Below, one piece after another: positions 32,014 through 41,945 of a stretch of DNA of 64,000 nucleotides. The DNA comes from Spongilla lacustris (taxonomy: Eukaryota; Porifera; Demospongiae; Spongillida; Spongillidae): assembly GCA_949361645.1 (NCBI GenBank), contig OX442430.1, positions 8,071,542 through 8,135,541 on the forward strand, in the 5' to 3' direction. Position 1 is the first letter of the stretch, and each line of letters begins with the position of its first letter. The translations under genes were made by a program, and so were the position numbers. A model generated the notes under the pieces. The model did no database searches, had not been told where the DNA came from, and saw only the letters and a program-made list of their open reading frames with translations.

Positions 32014-35000
32014 TGTGTGTGTGTGTTGTGTGTGTGTTGTATGTGTGTGTGTGTTGTATGTGTGTGGGTGTTGTATGTGTGTGTGTTGTGTGTGTGTTGT
32101 ATGTGTGTGTGTGTTGTATGTGTGTGGGTGTTGTATGTGTGTGTGTTGTGTGTGTGTGTGTGTTGTATGTGTGTGTGTTGTATGTGTGTGTTATATGTGT
32201 GTGTGTGTGTTGTATGTGTGTGTGTGCGTGTTGTATGTGTGTGTGTATGTGTGTGTGTATGTGTGTGTATGTGTGTGTGTATGTATGTGTGTGTGTGTGC
32301 GTGCTTTTCATAGCTGGTACTCTCTGCAGGTGACTGGAAGACTAAGTCCCTCCCCAAACACTACAAGGATTCAGAGTTCTCTTCCATTGACGATGACTTT
32401 GCAGAGAGAATGGATGATCGTGGGTCTGGGGCTGAGGAAAGGGCCAAGCCCACTGCTGGTCACCTAGGCGACGAGCAGAAGAAAGATGCAGCAAAAAAGA
32501 AGGAGGAGCCAGCAAATGGGGAGGGGCCTAGAATGAAGGAGGTTGGGCAAGTGAAGGGGGCGGGGCGAGGTGGCTTGCGTGAGGGGGCGGAGGACATCAG
32601 ACATGAGCAGTCAGGACTTATCAAGAAGGAGCAGAAGAAGGGAGGGGGAGGAGGAGGGGCACAGCCAAAGGGACTGCTTGGAAGGTACACTTAAGCTCTA
32701 GAAGCAGCCCTCTGACATGGCTACTTTTGCAGATTAAGTAAGCACATTCTTGGGGGCCTACACGACCGTGCGTTCTCCCAGGAAAGCCTGACCACAACCA
32801 CCTCAGAGGACAAGAGAACCATCCTCCCCTCTGGTGTGCCTGGGATAAAGACCCCATCAGGTAGAGTGGTCTGGGCACCATCAGGTAGAGTGGTCTGGGC
32901 ACTGTCAGGTAGAGTGGTCTGGGCACCATCAGGTAGAGTGGTCTGGGCACCATCAGGTATAGTGGTGTGGACATGCTTGCCTCTCATAAATTCCCCCCCC
33001 CCCCCCCACTCCTTACATACCACATACAGCACCCCCCCCCCCCCCCCTTATATATAAGGGCACATATAATGGTTGCTTTTACTTTCAGCAGGGAAACATA
33101 AAGACTTGTTGGCTGCAAAGAAGCCATCAATGGAGCACCTCCCTGTGCTCAGCCACATGCAGCCCGTTGCCTTGGTATCGGTGGAGGTGGACAGGCAACG
33201 CTTCCACGTGCAGCAGTTTGGAGCAAAGGAGGGGCGTGGTCACACCCTACAAACCATGACGAGGTCCCAGTCTCTCTCGGTCGTCAAGTGAGTGGTCCCC
33301 AGTCCTTTAGATGGTCATTCATAGGCATGTGTCTTCAGACCAGGTGCTGAACACCTTGGAGGGGAGGGGTCTCACAAGAAGCGTAACAGCACTGGATCAG
33401 TACTGTTAGGGCAAGAGCTGGGGACCAGAGTACGTGCCCCCCTCTACCCAAGCCAGTGTCTAATTATTAATGATTCCTCTCAATTAGGTTCCCCTCCTCC
33501 CCAGTGTGGTTGCCCCGCACTTTGAACCCCACCACGCCCCCCAACAGAAGCTGAAGGTGCGTGGGCGGCTCCAGCCACTCAGCCTCCCAACAGCCAGCAG
33601 CACCCCTCACATCAACATAACAGCCGCTCAGCTGTCCATTGTGAATGAGGACAGTGAGGGCAGCAGCTCTGACAGGACCCTGACAAACTCCTCAGGGGCC
33701 AAAGGTGCCGCCAATAAACTCAAAGGTCCCTCCACTTCTGAGACAGACGTACCAAGGAAACCTGATCATGAGACCCCACCCACAATTACATCACCAGTAC
33801 AAAGGTCCCCTGCATTAAATCACACGCTGGTCCACTTTGCTGAAGCCAATGGTTCTGTTCCGCTGTCCCCAATCTGGAACCAGATGCAATACCTTAGAAC
33901 GGACTCTGAGACCAGCTCTAACAGTGAGTACATTCTCTCCTATGTTGGGCAAGAACAGCCTGCTCCAGAACCAGACCCAGCCGAACGCAAACCAGGGGTG
34001 GACTCTGGCCATGGCGAGTCTGATGAAGAACATATGGCCAGTGAGGGGAGTGAGGGGGAGAGTGTGCCGGTGGGCAATAAGGATGTCATTAAATGGAAGC
34101 GGGGCAGACTGCTTGGACGAGGCGCATATGGCAAGGTGTGGGAAGGGCTTATGGACTCTGCAAAGATGGTGGCTGTGAAGGAAGTAGAATTGGACTCGGA
34201 TCCAGACAGAGCACAGGCTGTGAGTTTAAGACGTGAGGATCGTGTGGGGACATGAAGGGTTAATGTTGTGTCCCCCTGGGGGACATGAAGGGTTAATGTG
34301 TGTCCCATGGGGGACATGAAGGGGTTAATGTGTGTCCCATGGGGGACATGAAGGGTTAATGTTGTGTCACCTGGGGGACATGAAGGGTTAATGTTGTGTC
34401 ACCTGGGGGACATGAAGGGGTTAATGTGTGTCCCATGGGGGACATGAAAAGTTAATGTTGTGTCCCCTGGGGGTCATGAAGGGTTAATGTTGTGTCCCCT
34501 GCCCACAGCAATTTGAGAAGATACAGGTAGAGGTGGACATCTTACGCAGCCTGAGGCACAAGAACATAGTGAGCTACCTGGGCACCTGCATGCACGGCTC
34601 CAATGTTTTCATCTTCATGGACTTCATATCCGGAGGCTCCCTACAGAGCATACTAAAAAGGTACGCGCCTTATTTAGTGCACACCTTAGATATAATTTGT
34701 GGTCAGTGTACAGCTTAGTTACAATGACCACACCCCCTCTCCCAATACAGGTTTGGCCATTTGGATGAGAAGACCATTAGTCATTACACAAGGCAGATTG
34801 TCAAGGGCCTAGACTACCTTCACTCCAACGGGATAGTCCACAGGGATATCAAAGGTGCCAACATCATGGTCACCTCCCGAGGGATAGTGAAACTCATAGA
34901 CTTTGGGTGTGCCAAAAAGTACTGCCAGGAAATGAGCGGGGAAATGCATTCCGTGAGGGGAACCCCCTACTGGATGGCCCCTGAGGTGATATGTGGTCAG

Positions 35001-35401
35001 GGATATGGCAGGAAGTCTGACATTTGGAGCCTTGGGTGTACCGTACACGAGATGGGCACCACTAAGCCACCATGGTAGGCAATGGCGCGTACCAAGATGT
35101 GTTGCCATGGTTACATGTAAATCCAGGGCGGAGCTCCCTCCTGAGTCAGCACTGTTCAACATAGGCCTGGGGACTGCTGTATGCGTTCCTCCTGACTACT
35201 TCTCACCTGACCTCAAAGACTTTGTCTTTGTCAAGTGCTTGTCCAGGTAAGGAGGGAGGAGGGAGGCAGCCTTACAGCACTTAACAGTTCCCTCCCCCCC
35301 CCCTCCTCCCCAGGGATCAATCACTGAGGCCCAGTGCTCACGAGCTGTTGGAACATAGGTTCCTGCTTATGGCAAAGTCATGTGGGTCCGTGCACCAATA
35401 G
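27992..35401 (+). CDS. MAP3K19: Ankyrin-repeat MAP3K19/YSK4-like serine/threonine kinase, 1187 aa
   Basis: STE11-class MAP kinase kinase kinase with an ankyrin N-terminus. Exons: 27992-28056, 28185-28221, 28495-28614, 28931-29036, 29128-29222, 29573-29666, 29733-29799, 30144-30259, 30669-30814, 30894-31023, 31153-31353, 31785-31982, 32330-32684, 32733-32860, 33089-33287, 33339-33429, 33488-34219, 34509-34660, 34751-35074, 35127-35246, 35314-35401; 3564 nt. Ankyrin repeats span about residues 60-325 ([56 protein letters not shown]). A disordered acidic/basic linker follows to about residue 915. The kinase shows the P-loop [49 protein letters not shown] and [18 protein letters not shown]. These match MAP3K19 closely in the IDFGCA and [10 protein letters not shown] segments, as remembered. 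All catalytic residues are present. The acceptor at 33081-33092 is a NAGNAG (CAGCAG), allowing an optional Ala. Confidence 0.88.
28620..28870. repeat. (GGGA)n with GGGGACAGA punctuation, MAP3K19-like intron
   Basis: About 250 bp of GGGA repeats punctuated by GGGGACAGAG, between the exons at 28495-28614 and 28931-29036. A poly-C run lies at 28447-28470 in the preceding intron. Confidence 0.95.
29311..29571. repeat. TTTCCCTCCAC 11-bp array, MAP3K19-like intron
   Basis: Pyrimidine-only 11-bp repeats run up to the acceptor of the exon at 29573. They act as a polypyrimidine tract of about 260 bases. Confidence 0.95.
30427..30642. repeat. GCATGTGTGCATGTGG array, MAP3K19-like intron
   Basis: Alternating GCATGTGT and GCATGTGG units in the intron between the exons at 30144-30259 and 30669-30814. 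Confidence 0.95.
31354..31742. repeat. About 38-bp array with donor and acceptor in each unit
   Basis: About ten units of the pattern GGGCGG|GTCAGTTCCCTCCT, CCCCACCCCTCCTTTTAG|. The real exon end is AAGGGCGG|GTCAGT, so each unit copies the donor and also carries a pyrimidine tract ending in TTTTAG. Confidence 0.92.
31983..32310. repeat. (GT)n-rich microsatellite, MAP3K19-like intron
   Basis: About 330 bp of GT repeats with GTTGTAT interruptions, starting directly at the donor of the exon at 31785-31982. Confidence 0.97.
32855..32964 (+). repeat. 24-bp repeat copying exon end and donor, in frame
   Basis: Five units of CATCAG|GTAGAGTGGTCT plus GGGCAC. The exon ends CCATCAG|GTAGAG. The reading frame stays open through the array (GRVVWAPS per unit), so a downstream donor would add eight residues per unit. 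Confidence 0.92.
34250..34505. repeat. About 31-bp array, MAP3K19-like kinase intron
   Basis: Eight units of GGGGACATGAAGGGTTAATG plus TTGTGTCCCCT between the exons at 33488-34219 and 34509-34660, inside the kinase N-lobe coding region. Confidence 0.95.
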
Positions 35402-35686
35402 AAAAGGGGTGTGGTCAGTTTGCACACCTCGATATAATATCACTGGAGAACACATATCTCCCCTCCCTCCCTCCCTCTCCCCTCCTGTCATTGTACTCAG
35501 ATCAGTATTATATTATTTTATGTTATGGGAATATATGACATCGATCTCCCGTTCTAAGTCTCACTGCATACTCAAAGCATACAACTCAATGTGCTAAAAT
35601 ACATGGTGGGTTCTAATTAGATTTTGCTACAGTATCCAATTGGTCTCCTCATGATAAGGGATAGGCACCTGGTCATCACCACCTCC

Positions 35687-37522
35687 TCATGTCATGGTTA
35701 GGGTACCAGCTCCTTGCCCAAAGCCAAAGCCCTTGGGTCCAAACTGCTTCCCATAGCATGCTGCAAATAGGTGAAACAAAGATATCCAACATAATTGTGG
35801 CCTAATTAATTACAGTGTCAATGTTTTAAAGGGTAGGTGTGGCATGGTAAAGCATCAATATTGAAAGGCATGGGTGAAGGGGAGGGGTGAAGAGGGGAGG
35901 GGTGAAGTGGGGAGGTTGGGGGCATACCTTTGCAGTAGATCTCCCCTTCCTTGTCTGCTACAGTGGTGGAATCAAGCTTCTTTCCACAAGTACTGCACTT
36001 GAAGCAGGCCTTGTGCCAAGACTAGTAGGAGGGAATTCCCCCCATTACCAACATTCCTAGCAAATATTTAGCACACCACAACACTCCCATCACACACCAC
36101 TCACTCTCATCACATCACTCCCACACACACTCCCATCACATACCACTCCCACACACACTCCCATCACATACCACTCCCACACACCACTCACACTTCCAGC
36201 TCCCACTATCTTCTCTGCCATGTACACGGTCAGACCACACCGGGGGCATTGGTTCGCTCCCTTGGCAACAGCAGTTGTTCCCACAGCAGGGGCAGGAGGA
36301 AGAAAGGCCTGGGCACCAGCTAAATTAAATTTCATCACAATGTGAATCTAAGTCAACCAAACACAGTGACACATGTACACACACATGTACACACACACAA
36401 AAATGTGCACACCCCACATACATACACACATGCACACACACACACGTGCACACACACATGCACACACACATGCACTTACTATCAACACTTTCAGTGGCAC
36501 CGCTTGTCATTGTCAGTGTCCCCGCCCCCTGGCCATACCCCACCCCCTTTGGTCCAAAGTTCTTGCCATAGCAAGCTGCAACAATGTGGAGATGTTACCA
36601 TGGAGACCATACACATACTTACCTTTGCAGTAGATCTGGCCCTCATTATCAGTGACAGTGGTTGAGTCAAGCTTCTTCTTGCAGTCAGCACAGTTGAAGC
36701 ATTCCTTGTGCCACGCCTACCGACACACCCACTCCAAGTGATGACTTATGTCTGGTCCCCAGACTTACCTGCCCCGCACCAATTATCTTCTCAGCCATGT
36801 ACACTGCATTCCCACAGCGGGGACAGTGATTGCTGCCACCAGCGCCTGAGGTAGGATAGGATAAGTACAAAGGTTGCTATGTCAACCAGCCACAACTATT
36901 GGCAGGAAATTCCATGCTTCACATTCCTCCAGCGACATTGCCAAATATGGTCATAATTTCGTTTGGCCACATGTAAGTAACCGCAGGACTATAGAAACAG
37001 GTACATGTCAACAAGACTACAGAGCGGGTACATGTCAACAAGACTACAGAGCGGGTACATGTCAACAAGACTACAGAGCGGGTACATGTCAACAAGACTA
37101 CAGAGCGGGTACATGTCAACAAGACTACAGAGCGGGTACATGTCAAGACTACAGACACAAACACGCCATCGCACTCGCATACACACTCAATCCTCCCCCT
37201 TCCCGGCCACCCAGGGATGTCTACCTTCCGTCTTGGTGAATACGGTGGACCCCATGCTGTGGCTTCCCTTGGCGCCAAACAAGCTGGTGTGGCAGGGGAT
37301 GCAGTACAGCTTCTGCTCGTGAGAGGCCATTGAAGTCCTACGGATCGTGTGTGGGTTAGGTAGTTATACGCGGACATGTAGTTCTTACGAGCTTAGCGGC
37401 TTGCTACATCCGGCACACTTGAAGCATGTCTTGTGCCACTTCTGACCCTCCGCCACCAGCTCCTCGGCAAAGTACACAGTCTTGCCGCATGCCGGGCACT
37501 TTGCGCCTCCTCCGTAACTCAT
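35687..37522 (-). CDS. Three-LIM-domain protein (CSRP/muscle LIM-like), 269 aa
   Basis: Small zinc-binding adaptor of the cysteine-and-glycine-rich protein type, linked to actin and alpha-actinin scaffolding in animals. Exons (descending): 37389-37522, 37225-37337, 36769-36845, 36623-36716, 36480-36575, 36192-36319, 35928-36021, 35687-35760; 810 nt. The start is [12 protein letters not shown]. Three LIM domains of the CRP spacing are seen: [12 protein letters not shown]...[25 protein letters not shown]...[11 protein letters not shown] and [14 protein letters not shown]...[11 protein letters not shown]2 and LIM3 are each followed by the glycine-rich tail FGPKG...[12 protein letters not shown] typical of CRPs. 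CRPs usually have two LIM domains; three resembles the Mlp84B-like multi-LIM group. The last two domains are very similar and probably arose by internal duplication. The gene is divergent from ECH1 with only 111 bp between start codons. Confidence 0.92.
37003..37145. repeat. 27-bp array, LIM gene intron
   Basis: Five to six units of ACAAGACTACAGAGCGGGTA plus CATGTCA in the intron between LIM1 and LIM2 exons. Confidence 0.95.
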
Positions 37523-37633
37523 CGCACACTTGTCGTCTGCACAACCAATGCAATTTGCACCATTTTATAGCCCCGGGTGGTAAACATCTCCCTCGTCCTC
37601 ACCGCAAACAGGGTACATCTAATTACTCGTAAA
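37523..37633. promoter_or_regulatory. 111-bp divergent promoter, LIM gene / ECH1
   Basis: Only 111 bp separate the LIM start codon (minus, 37522) from the ECH1 start codon (plus, 37634). No TATA box is visible. Both 5' UTRs must lie in this space. Confidence 0.7.
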
Positions 37634-39190
37634 ATGAACAGGTTGGCGCTGCTGGGGCGGTTTATGGCTACCCCCACTCGAGGTGATTGTGAGAAGTGTT
37701 CAGGTGTTCTCCAATTCACGCGCACCCACTCCACAGTTCCCACTTCACGGCTGTGTTCCTCGTTACCGCATTATGAAACCCTGAAGGTCACATCGCCGTC
37801 TGAGGGCGTGGTACAAGTTGAGCTGAACAGACCAAGCAAGAGCAATGCGATGAACAGGGCGTTTTGGAGGTTAGCGTCTGAGAGGGAGAGGGAGGGAGAG
37901 GGAGGGAGAGGGAGGGGGAGGGAAGGCGTTGTACATGGCTTGGTCTTGATTCGCTTGAACGTAGTCTCGTTCCCAGACACTATACTTTGATAAAGATTGC
38001 GTCATGTTGGACTAGCATCCAACCTTATGTATCCTGGGTCTGGGAACGATACTAGACCTACCCTGTGTTAGTGAAATCTCATTACTGGTTATGATAAGCA
38101 CATACTGCACCCCTTACAGGGAGATACTGGAGTGCTTTGAGCATCTCTCCTCTGAGGCAAGCTGCAGGGCTGTGGTCCTGTCTGGTGCTGGAAAGAACTT
38201 CACTGCAGGTTGAGGGAGGGGGAGGAGGGGTCATGGGGAGGGGCAGGAGGGGTCATGGGGAGGGGAGGAGGGGTAATGGGGATGATCAAACCTCTAGTAT
38301 TTATACCTCATCTCCAGGACTTACACCTCATCCCCAGTACATACACCTCATCCCCAGTACTTACACCTCATCCCCAGTACTTACACCTCATCCCCAGTAC
38401 TTACTTATACCTTTTCCTGATGCACAGGCCTAGACTTGATGGATTTTGCCGAATCGTTCAATGTGGAGGGCGCAGATATTGCTCGCAAAGCATTTGTCTT
38501 TCGAAGACTTATTAAGACATACCAGGCTTCCTTCACTGCAATAGAGAAGGTATGGGGTGGGATGTGATGTCATCATGATGGTGTGATGTCATCATGATAA
38601 CACCTACATGTGTAGTACAGATTTCTTCATATGCACACACATATTCGCAGTGCCCCAAACCTGTGATTGCTGCTGTTCACTCAGCATGTGTTGGTGGGGG
38701 TGTGGATATGATTACAGCATGTGACATCAGACTGTGCTCAGGTGATGCTTGGTTCCAAGTTAAGGTATGCAGTTTGCTCGTGGGCGCCATGGTAACAAGG
38801 TGTTCCTTTAAAGGAAGTTGATATTGGATTAGCTGCAGATGTTGGAACACTGCAAAGGCTTCCAAAAGTGATTGGAAACGACAGTCTGGCCAGAGAACTT
38901 GTGTATACAGCTAGGAGGCTGCATGCTGAGGAGGCACTGAGGGTGGGGCTTGTCAGGTGAGGGGGTGGGGCTTGTGAGGGGGTGGGGTAAAGAGGTTTCA
39001 TTAGAGGCAGAGATGTGGCATCTTTCATCCTTCTAGTTGCATATACCCAGATCGGGAAAGCCTTATAAGTGCAGCTCTTCAGCTGGCTGGACAGATAGCT
39101 ACCAAAAGCCCTGTGGCTGTGCAAGTGTCAAAGGTCAACCTGAACTATTCCAGAGACCATCCTGTTGATGTAGCTTTGGACTACATGGTA

Positions 39191-39261
<71 letters not shown>

Positions 39262-39635
39262 ATCTATGAATGTTGGTGATTGTTCATGCTATTAATGGTT
39301 TGGCACTCATGGTTGTGGTGAATAGTACTGGGGATGAGGTATAAGACTGGGGATGAGGTATAAGACTGGGGATGAGGTATAAGACTGGGGATGAGGTATA
39401 AGACTGGGGATGAGGTGTAAGACTGGGGATGAGGTATAAGTAAAAGCCATGTCCTTTGCTCGTGGTGTGTGGGTGCGTAACAAGCTGTCCATATGGGCCA
39501 TGTTGCCATATAAGGATTTACTGTATTGTCCACCTCCAGGCCAGCTGGAACATGAGCATGCTTCAGTCGGAGGACCTTCTGAAGGCTGTCCAAGCTTCCG
39601 TCATGAAGGAGACTCCAGTGTTCTCAAAACTGTAG
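37634..39635 (+). CDS. ECH1: Delta(3,5)-Delta(2,4)-dienoyl-CoA isomerase, 316 aa
   Basis: Crotonase-fold enzyme moving double bonds of 3,5-dienoyl-CoA to 2,4-dienoyl-CoA during beta-oxidation of odd-position unsaturated fatty acids. Exons: 37634-37869, 38120-38208, 38428-38549, 38651-38764, 38814-38956, 39037-39187, 39540-39635; 951 nt. The N-terminus (MNRLALLGRFMATPTR) is basic and fits a mitochondrial presequence. The crotonase core has VELNRPSKSNAMN, VLSGAGKNFTAGLDL (oxyanion loop), KPVIAAVHSACVGGGVDM and the acidic pair around DIRLCSGDAWFQVKEVDIGLAADVGTLQ. The last three residues are SKL, a peroxisomal PTS1. Human ECH1 (328 aa) is likewise dual-targeted. The assignment is strong. Intron arrays include (GT)n at 39188-39256 and a 19-bp array at 39324-39440. 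Confidence 0.93.
38329..38405. repeat. 20-bp array, ECH1 intron
   Basis: Four to five units of CCCCAGTACTTACACCTCAT. Confidence 0.9.
39188..39440. repeat. (GT)n plus 19-bp array, ECH1 last intron
   Basis: A (GT)n run of about 70 bp starts at the donor. It is followed at 39324-39440 by six to seven units of GACTGGGGATGAGGTATAA. Confidence 0.95.
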
Positions 39636-40436
39636 TCATCTTGCTAGTAACTTTGCAACACAGCATAAAAAAATATATTGTTGTATAGTTTTATGTTCTC
39701 TGTTTATGGGATAAAAGAACACCAGCTGTGTAAGACCACTATTCTGTAGAACCATGTTTGTAGTCACCAATTTCCTCAGAAATGGTGTATTTATGTGTGA
39801 GTGTGGGGGGGTTGTTTGTTGCAAGAAAATGTCATAGGAACCCTATACCACTTGAAAAAAAGGTTTATTTCTGACCATGTAGCTTAACTAAGCAATAGAT
39901 TATGTGATTCAGTCAGATTGTATGCATCTGCATAAATTATTACCTAAATGAGAAAACAATAATTACCCCCACTTACCATATGGCCCTAGATTTTCTGTAC
40001 ACATGTAGGTGTAGGTGGATTACATCACCGCTGCGCGCAGTAGTAATGATGTAATCCATCTGCAACTAGGGATGGGCGGGGCGAGATCTGGTGGGTTTAC
40101 ATGTACATTTATGTAACAGTTTGCCTCTATTAATAATTGAAAATCATCATTACAGTTACAAATAGTTTCTCGCTTGTTCTCTGCTGGTAGCTGCCAGTTT
40201 TATATGTTTTAGGCAATTTCGATACGCAACCTATGTGCAGCATATTACGTATTTCCCTACCGCCCCTTCCCCAAACAGCAACGCACTTTCTACACCCCCG
40301 CATTAATAGTGCGCATCGCCACGTGCTGATTGGGTCTCGGATAGCAATATACGGTATGTGAAAAATTAAGCAGCTGCTACAGCACGTGCAGGAGCTAGAA
40401 GCAGGCGAAGGACTCGCGTTGTTGACGACCTAGAAG
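39636..40436. promoter_or_regulatory. Intergenic ECH1 / Pur-alpha region with inverted repeat
   Basis: 800 bp. At 39984-40071 there is a nested inverted repeat: outer CCCTAG/CTAGGG, inner perfect GGATTACATCA (40017-40027) and TGATGTAATCC (40047-40057), with GCTGCGCGCAG in the loop. Nearer Pur-alpha are an inverted CCAAT (GATTGGG) next to CACGTG near 40321-40334 and another CACGTG near 40383. No gene was seen. Confidence 0.5.
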
Positions 40437-41723
40437 ATGGCATCACGAGGAGGCAGGGGTCCGCGAAGACAAGGACCGGGCCCGAGGAGAAGAGGCCCAC
40501 CGCAGCGAGAATTTCCTGGTGAGGAACTACCAGTTATATGGGCGGGGCAGGAGATATAGTAAGGGAAGCAATGGGATAGTAAATGGTATGCGTCATAGCA
40601 ACAGCCATAGGGAAATAACTTATGGGTACGCACTATGTGCGTGTTTTTAGCGTTTTCATGAAGCTAGAGTATTTGCGCGGCTTAAATGTACAAATGGGTC
40701 TAGCAGCTGTTAGTATTGCCTCGTTTTACCATTTGCAGAAGCTGAAGAGCTAGGCAGCCGTACGTTGGAAATCGAAAACAAAAAATTCATTATTGAAGTA
40801 AAAGCTAACGACCAAGGACGTTTTGTGAAGATTTTGGAGGTATGTGTTAGGAGGACTCAGCTACCTTTGTCGAGTACGTGGTATCGATCAGACCCAGACG
40901 CAGGGCCGCGGTAGAATCATATTTGCAATGGACAAAGCTCTTCAGTTTCGTACACTGCTGACAGAATTTCTTGGAGAGTATCAGAAGCTACCACCCGCAC
41001 AAGACCAGCAGCAATCTGAGCGTTTACGAACGTGAGTTCGGTTGTAGCGCACGTGGTCTTACGGCTTAGATGATAAAGCGCATGCTTCCTATTTAACGCG
41101 TGCTGGTGTTCACAAGTCGTACATGTTTGCAGTGAAAGCTTCAGTCAGGGCCGCCGCCGATACTACGTAGATCTGCGACAGAACGAACGAGGGCGTTTCC
41201 TCAAGGTCACTATGCTTGCTGGAGGAAAGACGTTTGTGGCAGTTCCTGGAGCGGGCTTGACCCAGTTCAGCGAGGCCTTGTCTGCACTTCTGGACGAATT
41301 TGGTAGCGGTGGGTCTCAACCAGGTACAACAGCTTAAAGTTGGTTGGTTGGTAGCCCTATCCTCTCTTCCTCCCCCCATGTTAGGTTCACCAGCAGCAGC
41401 TCCCGAGCCTGCCCCTGACTCACGTGAGGTGCACGCAGGGGGGAAGAAGTTCTTCTTTGACATCTTAAAGAACGATCGTGGTACCTTCATCAAGCTGTCA
41501 GAGGTGAGTGTGATATCCAAACCCCCTCGCCTTTAATGCTGTTGATTTGGCTTTGTGCTATGTGCTTCTGAAGGTCATTCGCAGTGGTCGACGTACCCAC
41601 CTGAACATCCCCCATTCCTGCTGGGCTAAGCTCGGAGAGGTATTCAACAACTTGGCACAAGAGATTCCTTACAGTGGTGGGGGCGATGAGGAGACGGGAT
41701 CAGCTAGTGGGAGCGAGAACTAG
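40437..41723 (+). CDS. PURA: Pur-alpha/beta family nucleic-acid-binding protein, 260 aa
   Basis: Binds purine-rich single-stranded DNA and RNA in transcription, replication and mRNA transport. Exons: 40437-40518, 40739-40839, 40892-41031, 41133-41323, 41385-41503, 41574-41723; 783 nt. The N-terminus is Gly/Arg-rich (MASRGGRGPRRQ). Three PUR repeats follow: I, about residues 33-95 (LEIENKKFIIEVKANDQGRF then GRGRIIFAMDKALQFRTLL); II, about 112-178 (RRRYYVDLRQNERGRFLKV); III, about 195-250 (GGKKFFFDILKNDRGTFIKL then RTHLNIPHSCWAKLGEVF). The tail is acidic/serine-rich (GDEETGSASGSEN). Vertebrate PURA is longer mainly through Gly-rich and Gln/Glu tails. It ends 222 bp from the convergent UAP1 stop. 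Confidence 0.93.
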
Positions 41724-41945
41724 GAGCTCCTGGGGACTGTAGATGTACTAGGTGTAACGAAGAAGTGATTTGACAGAACCAGTGCTTGTTAAGGACCGTG
41801 TCTTTTAAGGCTCTTTTGTCATGTGTGTGTTGTCATTTGTTCCTTCCTTATATAAATTTGTTTGTAACGTGTGTAAGAAATACTAAAATAGTACTTCGGT
41901 TTTATTGATATATATAAGAATTTGTGATACAAAACCATAAGGGTT

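Noticed and set aside
33290..33487. Treating 33089-34219 as a single exon pair with one intron
   Set aside because: A 91-bp exon at 33339-33429 with good splice sites keeps frame and then requires the acceptor at 33487 rather than the one at 33504; this gives a consistent model.
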